Positions 11,446 through 23,830 of a DNA stretch of 64,000 nucleotides are shown piece by piece. The notes beneath the pieces are model-generated. The model saw only the letters and a program-made list of their open reading frames with translations. It ran no database searches and was not told the DNA's origin. Every line of letters begins with the position of its first letter. The first letter of the stretch is position 1. Source of the stretch: Bryopsis sp. KO-2023. Taxonomy: Eukaryota; Chlorophyta; Ulvophyceae; Bryopsidales; Bryopsidaceae. The stretch spans positions 4,464,001 through 4,528,000 of the forward strand of contig BSYQ01000003.1 of NCBI GenBank assembly GCA_030272585.1, read 5' to 3'. Made by a program: the position numbers and the translations under genes.

Positions 11446-13719
11446 ATGAAACTGGTGGGGCGCAATTTCTCGAAAGATGGCGAAGGCTATGTCAAACTCA
11501 TAGCAGAAGATGGTAAGAACGGCGCAGATTGCGCCTTCGCTTGTTATCCATTCTCCACCCGCAGCCTATAGCAACGCTTCGTTTTCGTGCCGTAATCATT
11601 GAGAAATGCGTTTGGTGGTGTTTTTTTTCCCCCTTTCTTTTTCGTTCAGTGGAGGATATGTGGCATATTTACAATTTGATCAGGACCGGCGATACCGTCT
11701 CGGCGACGACTTATCGAAAAGTTTCTCGGGACGGGAAAGGCACTGAATCTCAAACCATCAAAATGAAGTTGACAGTGCAAGTCGAAGGGGTCGAATACGA
11801 TGGTGAAGGTAGGCAAATTCTCTCTTTTGTTTTCCCCGTAAATTGTACCGCTCATGGAATGTTCTGAATGCAATTGGAAACCATTCCAAACAAGCATGGT
11901 TTATTCTCCTCAGCCCCAGAAATGAGTGGTGTTTTTGGGAGCGTCAGGTGGAGAGCTGCGATTGAGGGGTCGGAATATGGTCGAGAATGAGCATGTGCGA
12001 TTGGGTGCTTATCACACCATCGAGCTGGGACCGAACCGACAATTCACCATCAACAAAGCCTCATGGGATGCGATGGATATTGACAGAATAAGGCAATCCA
12101 CCGATGCCGAGCTTTCGGCAGACCTGGCTGTCGTTCTGATAACGGTGAGTGATGAAGGTTCATTGCTCGTCCCTTGATCTCCCTTGGATTCGATGTTTTT
12201 CTCTTGTCATTGACAGTGGGTGCCCCCCCCCCCCAAAAAAAAAAAAAAAAAAGAAGGAAAAAAAATGAAATTAAATGGAATGAGAGAAAAAATGGATGGA
12301 AGCATCTGTCCGCTCAAGTATATTTTCATGGCAGGTAGACCTCGCAGCTTTCGTTTTTTTCGCGTCGTAAGTGAAAATATACTAGTGGAGACTAGTGAAG
12401 ATATGCGATTGAATATAGAAGGTTTGGTTCGATCTTTTCGTTTTTGTGCGAACAGGAAGGATTGGCTCAAGTTTGTTTGGTGGGTGGGAGCACCACCATC
12501 CAGAAAGCGAAAATCGAATCCAAGTTGCCTAGAAAACGAGGGGCTGCATTGGCTGGCTTCGACAAAAGCTGGGAGAAGTTTTTGGAGAAGGTGTGGCAAT
12601 CTATTGGAAGGTAAAACAGCACATAGGAAAAAAAATGCTTTTATTTTTTTTTTAATTTTAATGGTTTTCCCGAACTTGTTCCTTTTTTTTAATGTGGAAC
12701 CCTGGGGTTAAGTATCTGCATGCATACATTTATTTATTTATTTTTGTTTCTATTTATTATTATAATTATTTTTGTTTTTTTTTGGGGGGGGGCGAGTAGG
12801 GAAAGAGTTTTGTACCTGTGACGATCACAATATCCAATCTAAAACTTTGATTTGAATTGAAAAAAAAAGGCCAATTTTCCCCCCAGTTGCACCCCCTTCC
12901 TCATGCTAAGGCTTCAGATGGACCTGCTAAAACAAATTCAATCCAATTCAAAAACATTGTTTTGGCTTGTTCATGTGTCAGGTGTATCGAGCCGTCATCC
13001 AACACATCAATTTTGAGGTGGTGCGATGTCTGGTGATCGCTGGCCCTGGGTTCACAAAAGACCAATTCAAAAAGTATCTCGAAGAGAATTTTGTCAGACA
13101 GGGACTGAAGCTGTTCATGGAAAACCGCGATCGAATCGTCGTTGCTGCGGCTTCCTCTGCATACAAGCAATCTCTGCAGGCAAGTGCGAGAATCGAAAAA
13201 AAACATACGTTCAAAAAAAGAAAATGTCGCATCAAGGGGGAAAGATTGATTTTGAGCAGCCAGTTGGTGTGTTTTTTGTATGGTGCCATATAGTTTTCCA
13301 TATGCATTTCACATTGCTGGTTGGGAAATGTGCAGGAAGTCATATCATCTCCAGCGGTCGCTAATCAGATCAAAGATACGAAGGCCGCCAGGGAAGTAAA
13401 AGCGCTGGACGATTTCCAGCAAATGCTGGCTGACGACAGCTCCCGGGCTTTCTACGGTCCAGGCCATGTGTGTGCTGCTGCTGAGATAGGAGCAGTAGAT
13501 ACCTTGCTGATTTCGGATGGCCTGTTCAAGAACAGCGATGCCAACACCAGGAAAAAGTACGTGAAACTGGTGGATGATGTGCGTTCGGGCGGGGCCAAGG
13601 TGTTTGTGTTTTCGGCTGCGCATTTCTCGGGGGAGCAGCTGAATCTGTTGACTGGGATTGCGGCCATATTGAGGTACCCCTTGCCGGAACTGGAGGATAT
13701 GGAAATTCCGGCGGAGTGA
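11446..13719 (+). CDS. pelo: Pelota/Dom34 ribosome-rescue factor
   Basis: Binds the empty A site of stalled ribosomes with Hbs1 and, with ABCE1, splits them in no-go and non-stop decay. Six exons (11446-11512, 11650-11808, 11948-12144, 12456-12590, 12982-13179, 13336-13719) give 379 residues, the family length. The start [18 protein letters not shown] leads into [73 protein letters not shown], then [39 protein letters not shown], and [20 protein letters not shown]. As expected for Pelota and unlike eRF1, the central domain has no GGQ. The intron at 13180-13335 begins GCAAGT, so it is a GC-AG intron. The introns carry both a C12/A18 and a T9/G9 junction. Confidence 0.97.
12223..12252 (-). repeat. 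C12/A18 homopolymer junction (T/G on the minus strand)
   Basis: Twelve Cs abut eighteen As in an intron of the Pelota gene, the same polar junction as the others read from the opposite strand. Confidence 0.9.
12775..12792 (+). repeat. T9/G9 homopolymer junction in an intron
   Basis: A second polar junction in the Pelota gene, in the following intron and in the opposite orientation to the first. Confidence 0.9.
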
Positions 13720-15349
13720 GGTGAATTGTGGTTTGGATCAGGAACGAAAAGCATTGGATTTTTCTTGGAGTGAGGTTGTGAGAAGGATATAGGAGAATGA
13801 GAAAGACAGGCTGGGCTTTGAAGTTCGTAGTTGCTATAGATGATTTTGCCACGAACCGCGTGCTTCGTTTTGGTGGTCGGTGAGGGGATGGTGGGTTTTT
13901 TTGTTGCATTATGTTTGGTTGTTGCAGGGATTAGCGATTTTGAAAGTAAGACATGTGCAAAAGGGTTTGCTCCCTTGTTGAAACGGGGTGATGAATGAAA
14001 GGTGTCATGATTTTATTTTTTTGGTAAGGGGCGTTGCTTTTGCCTGTGGGTTGTGTCCTTTGAGATAGAAGGGTTTTTTTTTTTATAAACAGAGTATGGA
14101 GGGTCGCTACATAAAAGAAGAAAAACCAAAAAGAAAGCACAATTGAAGGTTCTTCGTTTTTGCTTTTCTGATTGTGTGTGCGAGTGTTTTTAAGCTGTAC
14201 ATTGAGATATACCTGCTGCATTTTTCTGTTGGATATGGAAAGGAGAAGTTGCTGCTTTCATAATCGGGAAAATTAGTGAGTTTGTCTAGAAGATTGCTGA
14301 CTTTTTTAGTCTGTCAGAAGATCACACAGGTATCCCAATGAAACGATTTCCAAATTTATTCAAATTGCAACGATTCCATCGCAAAAATGCATATTGGAAG
14401 CAGCAGCAAATCTATTTGTTGAATGTAAGAATTATATTCAGAAAAAAGACTGTGTTGTGTCAGACCCGATTGAATGAGATTATTTATAGTATAGATCGGA
14501 TCTCGGCAGCAAGGATATAGTCTTCTTCTTGGTTGTATCCAGGTCTTTCTGTAAGCTTCGATATGCTTTTTGTTGTATGGCCTGTAGAGATGAGACACAC
14601 TTTGGAAGTTTAGGGTCTCCCATCACCCAAGGGAAGCCCCGAAGGGCAACCCTGAACACACAAAGAACACTCTTGGGAACGCCCGAAAGGGACTTACAGC
14701 CTTCATCTTACACCTCCGTTCCGACGCCCCAAATACCTTTCAACACGTACCCCTACCTGTAACCACACTCCAACTAGGTCGTACTGCCACCCATTCCTGA
14801 TCATAATCTTTCCATTATATAACCAAACTCCACCTATCTTCTACATGGCCGAAGTAACACCAGCTTATCCCTGAGTCTGACTCAACCAGAAAATCAGACC
14901 ATCTTTCATGGTTAACTTTTACAGTGCAATCAATCAATCGATCAATCAATGAATGAATACAAAGTGAAACTTTTATTACACCGGTCCGTATCTACAAACA
15001 CTGATTGTCATTCAAGAAGAAAAAACAAAATCACCCCCTCTCGTAAGAAATCGAATCACTAAAAATCGACGAAAGTGAAACTCTGGGCTTTGCTGGTTTC
15101 TGTGGATTGGAACGAAAACAGAAAGATAGGGAAATGTTCCACTTTTGCAAAATGCTCAAGGGGTTTTTGCGATACAGTCAGACAAAGTGGGCGTTATTTT
15201 TGTAGCGCGTTGCTACTAATTTTACAATCTTTTGAAGCTGTGAAACGACTGGGCAGATGGACTGAAGCAAGAAAGCTGGAGGAGGAGAAACGCTAGGGAA
15301 AAGAAAGGAACTTTGTTTTGAAAGAAAAAAAAACCGAAAAGATAACGCA
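13720..15349. other. Spacer between Pelota and the VHS-GAT gene
   Basis: Contains the Pelota 3' UTR, short T runs and a TCAA/TGAA-type simple repeat near 14930-14960. I looked for tRNA boxes, long frames and splice-bounded exons and saw none. Confidence 0.6.
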
Positions 15350-18300
15350 ATGAACAGGATAAAAACTGCGGTGTTCAAGAATCAGCGCTACCAGCACAAC
15401 TTGTCTGGGGAAAACTTTGCGGGGCTCGTGAGACAAGCGACTGCGAAAACGGTTCTGGCACCAGATGAAGCGAAAAATCGCGAGGTGAGCTCCGAGAAAT
15501 CATTTTTGGTGTGACGAGGGCGTGTCGAGTGTTCGCCGCAGCACCGTGCAATAGATCCACTTTGAAAAGAGCATCGTGGATCGGGTGATCAACTTCTCGT
15601 TTCCAAGTCTTTTCTTCTTGTGTTTTCCAAGCCTTTGAAAAACAGAAACGAAAGTCGAAGAAAAAAAAAAAGAAAACAAACCAAACCAAAACAGAACATC
15701 CTTGCTCTAGTATTATTGATATTTTGTTTTAGCACCCCTTTTGATTCCTGCTTACTCATGTGATTTTCGTATGGTTCTCGAAATATCACTTTGCTGCTGT
15801 CAATATATTTTTTCTTGAAAATCTCCCCAGAAAAGGATTGACGAGAAGGGTTGAGAAAGAAGATAGAGGCCATAACCATAACCATGATTGATTGTGAATT
15901 TTAATTTTATTTTTTTTAAAGAAATAACATTTTTTCATTATGATTAATTTTAAGTTTTGTTTCATCAAAACAGATCATCCGGGTCATCCAGGATCCAGAA
16001 TCGGAGCTTCCAGCTGCGGTAAATTCCAGCATCTCTTCAATTGAAACATTTTAAACTTGCTTTTTCGAATTCACAGCGCCCCTTCTCGGTTCGATTATGT
16101 TTTTTTAAATTGCCTTCGTTGTCCCAATGATAAAGCAGTTTGACGAAATAAAAATAGAAAAAGTTGGGAAAAAATCTCAATTCTTTGGACACCAAGAAAA
16201 AACAAAGATAGATGCAGCACTCATATTTCGAATTATAAAATAATAGAGTTTGTGTTTCAATCATCAAATCTTTTTACCAACAATCAATCCTTTAGCCAAA
16301 AAGAAAAAAAAAAATTGAAGGCGACCACCTCTCGAACGCGATTTCTTCCGGGGTTGAGAGAAGGAAAAGATGAAGATGCGGTTTTTTTTTGTTTTCTGTT
16401 TTTTTCACGATGCTTGTCTAATTTTTCTTTTCAGGAAATTTCAACGGTGCTGCGTCGGAGACTCAGAATGGAGAACCCTCACAAACAATACTTGGCTGTT
16501 CTTTTGACACGAGACGTGATGATGGCGTGCGCCAGAAAAATCAGAACTGTATATGCAGAGCTTCTCTACGAAATCGCAGTTGTTGCAGTGCAACCCTCCA
16601 TGCCAGGTAGATGGACTGAATGATCGATCCTTTTTTTTTAATGTTCTAAATATTCTTTCCCCTCTTCAAAACTGTGGATGCAATAGTTGTGGTGATCCTT
16701 AAAAACAGGATCCGTTGGAGGGGATAATATATATTTTTCATTCGACCTGTCGCCTGCAGGAGTTGGTGTGGGGGTTAACATAGGTGGTCATTTGTTTTTT
16801 TGCCATTAGGTGGCCTATTTCTTTTGCTGTAAGGTGCATTGAATTTCCTTACCAAAAAAAAATGCATCTACTCCCAGCTTTTTTGATGTTGCGTTTGTCA
16901 TGAAATCGTTTAGCGGTTTTCTTATGGATTTTCCCAAGTGCGGAATGGCCACACTGTGCGTTAGATTCATGTACACGTCTGTAGCGCATTTGTTTAGATT
17001 TGTTTGATGGGGGTGATCAGGCACCCCAGCTGCCCGAAAAGCGAAGCAAGCAGCGTTGGAAGTGTTGAGGGGTCATGAGCAAGCGGGCAATTCTGCATTC
17101 AAAGCAGCATCCGGCTTGGGGTTGAACTCCCTTCAACAACAAATCACCCGTGCCCAAGCTGCGGAACTAAGATCAAGTAATATATTTTCTTTTTTGTTCT
17201 ATTCATGTGCATGTCGAGTTCCCTGTAAATGCTTTTTCTGTGAGTCGATGGATTTCTTTTTTTCAATCATTGTTCTCTTTTCTTTCGACTGATTCTGTCT
17301 TTTTTTCTTTTTTTTTTTTTGGGGGGGGGAGGGAGAGTTTGAGATTTTTATGGAGTTGTCGAGTAGAAATGATATTGTGCTTTAAAGAATATAAAATTAA
17401 TGTAAATCTTATGTAACATACATAAACTACGTCTGTAATTTGGTGCCTTGTCAGCATCTTTTAGTTCTTTTCTTGGTGTCGATGCAGCTGTTTTTATTTT
17501 AGATAAACTCATCTTCCACCCAGAATATGTAACGTTTTTTTTTGTGCGTTTTTCCCCAACCACTATTTTCTTTATAACATTTTCTGATCATTCCTCCCTT
17601 CTTTCTTTTTTTTCCCCCACCGAAGGTGCAGGCAATACAAGTAACACAGGCAATGCAGAATCGGTCCTCTCTCAACTGGAGAAATTTGGCCAAATCGCCA
17701 AAAGCCACTCCGACGTTTTCTGTGACATGTTGGTGAGCTCCGAGCCCGGCCAATTGGAGGAGACTCTGATAGGGGAACTCATGAGGGAAATGCAGCAGAT
17801 GCAAGAAATGCTGCCCAAGCTGATCGACAAAACCAGCAACATGGAGGGTCAAAGGCCAGAGAAAGCACTGGCGGAAGGAATGGAGGCTCTAGATGCAATC
17901 GAAAAAGCGTTCAAAGTGCATGGGGATGTGAAAGACGGGCGAGCTCAGGTGAAACATAGTCTATGGAATCTCCCCTAGACTTCGAATCACTGGGCGAACA
18001 GCAAAGTAAAGCATATGCATGTACACATGCTGGGTCCTTAGTCAGGTTTTGAAAGCTGATAACTGAATAATGTAACTCCTACACGTTTGCCTCATGTTTG
18101 TTTACTGCACTCCGCTGGCTGCCCCTTTCCCTGTTGACCCGTTTTTGCCCCCTCCTTTTACGAGCAGGAATCGTTGAAGAGACAGGCGACGCAATCTCTG
18201 GAGCCCAGAGGGTCCTTCACGTTTCCAAAAAGTGAGGAGGATTTGCTGTCTGGAAACCCGACTGAGAGTTTAATCATGGGCGGCGGCAGCAGCTCCTCGC

Positions 18301-19581
18301 AGCCTCTGCCGGTGCAAGAAGCGGATGAGGATCCCTTTGGGTTGAATGCCCTGCAAGAGGCCTTGGATGTGGCAGCCACCTCGAAAGAACAGGTATGTCT
18401 ATGAGATGACCTCCCCTCTTCCCCATTCAACAAAGAATAAAAAAAAGACAGATAAATAGAGATCACTTTTCTGAATATGCACCATGTTAAACAATGAAAC
18501 GAGGGGGAAAGGGGGGGGGGGGGGGGAAGAAAAATTTTCTGTCAATGGCAGAAACCCGTTTCGGTAAGAAGAAAACCCCCAAGGGTTCTCCACCTTGCAA
18601 AAAAAACTGCTTCCCAGGCGTTGGAATTTTACCTCAAGGAAGAAGAGATGCGCTGACTATAGACAGGGTTCTTTTGAATGTATTCAAAGAATCGTTTGCA
18701 CAAAGATGGAAATCTTAAAAGTATGCATTAAATCGCCATCCATCCATCTGCAGAAATTCTGAAATTCTGAAATTCAGTAATTCCCTTTCTGTCGTGTCAC
18801 AAAGGGAGAGGATCCCTTTGCCATGCGGCCAGACCCATTTGCTTCCCCCGGGACGCCTGCTTCCCCAACTCCCTTTCAGCCAGGGCAAGCAGGAGGAAAT
18901 CCTTTCTCCTCCCAAGAGCAACCACCCCTGCCGCAGTACTCCCAGACTCCGGGTTATTCTCATCCACAGTATTCCCCCCAGATGATGGCCCCTCAGCACA
19001 CCCAAGCTGCGAATCCACAATATGCTCAACAGCACGCCGCATCCCCATTTGCATCACCGTCCCCCTCATCAGCACCAAATCCGTTTTCCCAGCAGACAGG
19101 CGCCCCTTTCCAACAGGCTCCCGGTGGGGCGAACCCTTTCGCAGCTCAGAGCAACCCATTTGGCCAAGACAGCATGTTTGGACCCCCGCCCACCCAGCAA
19201 CAATACACGGGGGGTGTTCAGCCTGTTGCACCACCAGTTTTCCCTGGGGTTTCTTCCGGGAATCCCAGTCGACCTACCACACCACCCAAGGGTGCCCTGG
19301 GAGCGCACCAGCAAGAGCAGCTCCAAGGCTTTGGTAGTGTGAACCCTTTTGGACCTTCCACGACATCGGCACCTCCAAAGACACAGCAAGCCATGGGAGC
19401 CCCAATGGGGCAACCTATGGGCAATCCGCAAGGATATGGACAGCCAGCTGTTGGAGGCTTCGGTGGTCAACCCAATGTATTTCAACAGCACCAGCAGCAG
19501 CAGCAGCAGCAGCAACAGGAGCAAACTGGAGGCCAACAAAAACTTGATCCGGAATGGGATAATTTCTTTGCAGATAGGTAA
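15350..19581 (+). CDS. VHS-GAT endocytic/endosomal adaptor (TOM1-like)
   Basis: Seven exons (15350-15484, 15974-16018, 16435-16606, 17021-17176, 17626-17948, 18168-18392, 18805-19581) splice in phase to 610 residues. Residues 1-150 read as a divergent VHS helical superhelix (FAGLVRQATAKTVLAPDEAK, then IIRVIQDPESELPA, LAVLLTRDVMMAC). Residues 170-277 read as a GAT three-helix bundle (VLSQLEKFGQIAKSHSDVF, MREMQQMQEMLPKLID). The C-terminal 330 residues are disordered, Gln/Pro-rich, and dotted with DPF (AP-2 ear ligand) and at least five NPF (EH-domain ligand) motifs, plus a CAG-encoded glutamine run near 19489-19520. The protein ends LDPEWDNFFADR. The layout suggests a ubiquitin-reading sorting adaptor that recruits AP-2 and EH-domain proteins; cargo and location are inference. 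No FYVE or gamma-ear domain is visible, so it is closer to TOM1/TOL than to GGA or Hrs. Confidence 0.85.
17308..17329 (+). repeat. T13/G9 homopolymer junction in an intron
   Basis: Thirteen Ts abut nine Gs in the fourth intron of the VHS-GAT gene. Confidence 0.9.
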
Positions 19582-19860
19582 TGCTGGTAAATTGTCTGTA
19601 TTTGTTGGAATAGTCGGGAGTGAGGTTTACAGCTCGAGTGTGTTTCATTCCTGTCTGTTTTCCTTTGGCAAAATATGGATAAATGACAACCAGCTGAGCT
19701 TCATGTTTTTGTCGTCCAGATTTGGGAAATGTGGCGGGTACTAGCAACTCTGGAATGTTATTCCCCCCCCCCCCTCTGAAATCTGTGTGTGCTATGCTGC
19801 AGAGTGGGTCGATAAAGCAAGCAAATACAAATTGAAGTCGCTGATGTTCCAAACGAACTT

Positions 19861-19928
19861 GCACCCTTTGTGACAAAAGTTGGGGTGAAACTCTGCATCC
19901 TTTGTGACAAAATTGGGGGTGAAACTCT
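19861..19928. repeat. Two diverged 34-bp tandem copies
   Basis: Copies 19861-19894 and 19895-19928 share CCTTTGTGACAAAA and GGGGTGAAACTCT and differ at a few bases. Confidence 0.8.
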
Positions 19929-20134
19929 GCACAGGAAGTTTCGGTAGCAATTTTTGCTCGACCTATCGTGGCCTTCCTCTTTATCATATGAAACATGTGT
20001 TTTGCAACATGTTATTGTTACTTGATGCTCTTTTGGTGGAACAAAACTCTTTGTCATTCGTAGGTGGTAATTTTTTTTTAATGGGGGGGGTCACAATCAG
20101 CACTTTATTTGCAGCCAAAATTAGGAGCACTTAT

Positions 20135-20236
20135 GGTTTTTTATGGAGGGGTGGGGGGTGGGGGGTTCTATGCACACGAGAATGAGGTTTTTTATGGAGG
20201 GGTGGGGGGTGGGGGGTTCTATGCACACGAGAATGA
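20135..20236. repeat. Perfect 51-bp tandem duplication
   Basis: Copies 20135-20185 and 20186-20236 are identical. Each contains a G-rich core (GGAGGGGTGGGGGGTGGGGGG) and ends CACACGAGAATGA. Identity over 51 bases implies a recent duplication or an assembly artefact. Confidence 0.95.
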
Positions 20237-21333
20237 ATGTGATTTTTTGGTTGGATGAGTTTTTGTACCCCGGCGTCCACAAGATGGACTCGTTTGTCTT
20301 TCGAGGGTTTGCACTTCATATTTGTAAATTATTCTCGTCATGAACAAGACTGTTTCCAGAGTTTCCCTAAAGGTTGCTTGAGAAAGTTTATTCATTTCAT
20401 TGAACCCCCGCTGCAGTTTTGCTGCGGTACAAGCAAGAATTTGCAGAGTGTAGGCTGTGTGAACGCTAGTCAGGAGGGACACCTTTTTCCATATGAGTTT
20501 AGCAATGTTTCATTTAAAAAGTTGTCCAAATTCCAGCTGGAATGAGCTGGAAATCAAGAATACCCATTGGGGTCACCATCTTGTGGTGCAGAGCAGCGCC
20601 GTCGAGCTGTGTGGGATGCTGACGTCGATCGATCCGTCGTGCTGCACAAGGCCAAGAAGATATACCAAACAGTCAACACATAATTGCTGGAATTCCACTT
20701 GAATGATGACAAAATCCTGGTGCATAAATCTCAATCTTATCAGCTATTGTGTGCTGATAAATTCTGTCTCTCTACTTGTGTCAAGTGTAAAACCACCAAC
20801 CAACCAAAAATTCTACTTGTGTCGAGTGTAAAAAGCTTCTTGTGTTACATATATATATATATACATAGTTGAACCCACCAATCTGGATGTGATCGCCCGT
20901 TGTTGAGTCGAAAGAGTCCGAACGGCGACGATCAAGGCGCGTGAAACGAGCCACAAACACAGCTCGCATCACAAATCACATGGCAGCGCCGCCAGTGACA
21001 TGGTCCACACGCCGTGGTCCTCCCAATGGCAGCTCCTCCCCAAGTCAACCTAAAGAGAGAGGTCTACCGGCAAGGATCCTGCAGAGCATCAACAAACACG
21101 AAATCTTAATTTATGGTCGAGACAGTGTTGAAAATATCTCTAACCAAGGGATGTGAATTTGAAACACAAACTGTGTGGTTTCTTGCAAACTGTGGGTGTA
21201 GTTATGATATGCCCCCATCCTCATCTCTGGAGTATCTGCTCCAGAGTGAGTACAGTCTTGTGGGGGTTGTCGCAAGCTCTGCCTTCAACGTTGAATCGTT
21301 CGCAGGTACAACGAGTTGTGCATACTGTCTTAC

Positions 21334-21611
21334 CCCTCCTCGCCTCCTTCCCTGTTCGTCGCCCCCGGATCGTTTTCCTTCCCGAGAAGGCATGCTGTCC
21401 GAGGGGAGGGCTGCCAGAGCACCAACTCCTCCTCGTCGTCCGACGTCGACGTCTGAGACGTCTCAGAGGCGAGGGAAGGGAGTGGACTCGCGGGCTCCTG
21501 TCGCGCGGCTCCCCTGCGTCGCCGCCGCGAGCAAAACACTGAAGCACCAGCCACCTTTCGCAGCACAAAGGGTTGTTGACGGACAGAAACTACGACATTG
21601 GGGAGGTTCAT
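21334..21611 (-). CDS. Possible first exon of an unassigned basic/acidic protein
   Basis: From the ATG at 21611 a minus-strand frame reads MNLPNVVVSVRQQPFVLRKV, then a basic stretch (SRRRRRGAAR), a Ser/Thr-rich segment, an acidic patch (SDDEEELVLWQPSP) and GKENDPGA, ending at a good donor (GTAAGA at 21333). A phase-compatible acceptor follows at about 21081 and the joined frame stops soon after, giving roughly 105 residues. The region is GC-rich and other frames are also open, so chance is a real possibility. The KEN triplet may be a degron or coincidence. Confidence 0.3.
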
Positions 21612-23830
21612 CACGACATAGAGTCCTGGCCGACCGGGGGGGAACACAGGTTTCTTGATGCTTGCTTACCGCCGAAAGTATCGCAGTCACGAGAATGCCA
21701 GTGCGCACTTGCATGCTGAAACCTCTTGGTGCAAGGAAAAGAAAAGAAAAATCTCCAAACACGACCCAAGGCTAACCTTTCGGCCACCAGCTCCGACTTT
21801 ATCTTGGACCGAGTCTAACCGTCATCCCCCGCCTCATCTGCATGGACTGACACACACACTCACGGTACACCTATCAATTTGGAAGGGTGAGAAGGGAAGT
21901 GTGGAGGTTTCGTCCTCCCCTGCTTCCCATTCTCCTGCAACAAAAAGAATCGATATCTCACTTCACAGGCGCACCCACCTCACCGCATGCGGGGATGCAA
22001 CGCACAAGGCGACCCCCTCCAATCAAAGGAAAAATAACACAACGCAACACAATACTTGAATTGTTCGGCCTTTTACATTCTGTAAAGTTTCGCAACACTC
22101 ACGTGACACACATCCAAGCCCTCCAAGACATGGGTTTTGCGAGATAAGCCTTGGACATTATGGGATTAGGGCAAGTTGTGCTATAAGAACACACTCATAT
22201 GTGTTCATATGTGTACATGCATGTTGTAACGAACATCTCCCTCGGGGATCCCCTAGCGCCCTCCGCCGCCAGGCGAAGAGCAGGGTTCTCACTCTTCCAC
22301 ACTTGCTCGCGCCACGCCGTGCACGCTCCGAGCTTCCCCGATGAGGGTGCCGACGTCCGACCATGTGGAGCTGAGATGAAACGCCCACGTAGTATTCCTA
22401 CGCTTGCAAACGGATTACATGTAATCGTTTGATTGATTGTGTTCAGTAAGATGGGTTAGATTGACGTTCGATTTGACAATGGGATTCGATCGGCGTGTGA
22501 GGGTCACACTCTGGGTAAGAACTGAGAAGCGTCACAAAAAACTTGGCTCCCCCCCTTCTGATAATTATCAGGCTGAAAACACATACTAGTATCTGTTCAT
22601 TGAACCTGTAATGAACGTTGCATCCCAGAATACAACTGTCGTGTCAGCATGCAGCAATGATTGATGAGTAATTGCATGACAAAACAAACATCGAACTGGT
22701 ACAACAAGAAATTGTAACAGGCCAAAATATCTCCACCCACCCGATCACCGATGGTTCAGTGCCCCCAAAAATCCATTTTTCTTTTTTGTGCCAAATCCAT
22801 ACTCAATCGTCAAGGCATTGCTCGTGTAACTGTCGCATACCCCAAAAAAGAATGCAATTCATCGAGCTGATTTGATTTTTCTTTTTCCATTTCTTTCAAG
22901 TCTTTGTTTTTTTCCTTGTGTCTTCTCCACAACGTTGACCCTTCATCACCCCCCCCCCCAAAAAAAAAACCAACAAAAAAAAACCCCAAAAGAAACACCT
23001 CGAACAACATCATTCGCCCATATCTTTGTGGCTTTTTTCTTCCTTCGATATTTTTTTTTCTCCTCGTGTGCATTGTTGTTGAAGGTTGGGCTGACCATCG
23101 CCACAGGTTTTTCTTTTCTTTTTATAAAAAAGGGAAAAAAATCACACACACAGACTTGCACTTCCCCACATTCCCCTGACAAAAAACGGCCATCATTCTT
23201 TTCTTTCTTTTCTTTTTTGATGGGGTTTTTTCTTTTCCTTTTTTTTTTGTTTTCCTTTTATGGTGCAGTGGTTTCAAAACAAACAAACAAAAATCGATCG
23301 TACTGCACACGACCTCGAAATCAAAAATCAGCCCCAAACCATCCAGACCGCTGACAAAAGCAAATTCCTATTTTCTGTTGAAAATCCCTCCCCTCCGAAA
23401 CTACCCAAATTAACTCAGCCCTCATCTTCCTTTCAAAAACTCTCCTCATTTTTTTTTCTTTCTTTCGAACCCCCCCATCGACCCCCGGTTCTTTTTTTCT
23501 CTTTTTTTTTCCCGCACACACACATACACCCCAACACACATCCAAAGTCTTTTTTTTTGTTTTTTTTTGGACTTGATTTTCAGACATGACACCACGACTT
23601 GCAACAAAACCCCCATTTCTTTTTTTTTCTCCACTCCGCCACTCTTGCATTTCTTTTTTTAAAAGAAAACAGACCGCTCCTTTCTTCCAAGGAGTTTATC
23701 GAAAAGGATGAAAAAAACCCACAAAAGAAAAACAAATTCGATTTTTTCCTTCTCACTCTTTGTTTTTTCTCATCTCTCTTCCCCGAATTTTTTTTCTTCT
23801 TTCATCATTTCCATGTCTTTTTCTTTTTTT
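21612..23830. other. Gene-poor stretch ending in a 950-base pyrimidine-rich tract
   Basis: 21612-22450 is GC-rich with no supported gene, possibly promoter sequence. From about 22880 to 23830 the plus strand is almost wholly T and C runs broken by short A runs. Open frames there are low-complexity artefacts. It abuts the 3' end of the transporter gene on the minus strand, so its purine-rich complement would be the transporter's 3' flank. Confidence 0.55.
22949..22969 (-). repeat. C11/A10 homopolymer junction
   Basis: Eleven Cs abut ten As in the pyrimidine-rich spacer; on the minus strand this is again T followed by G. Confidence 0.9.

Larger units (their letters stand above)
19582..21333. 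other. Repeat-bearing spacer
   Basis: No gene recognised. Apart from the tandem repeats listed separately, it has a second short repeat (TCTACTTGTGT-GAGTGTAAAA type, near 20773 and 20811) and a TA microsatellite at about 20850-20862. Downstream exons of the weak minus-strand gene that starts at 21611 could lie here; an acceptor followed by 34 open bases near 21081-21048 is compatible in phase. Confidence 0.45.

Noticed and set aside
22872-23650. Several open frames rich in Phe, Ser, Lys or Pro
   Set aside because: Products of T/C/A homopolymers with no start context or splice support.
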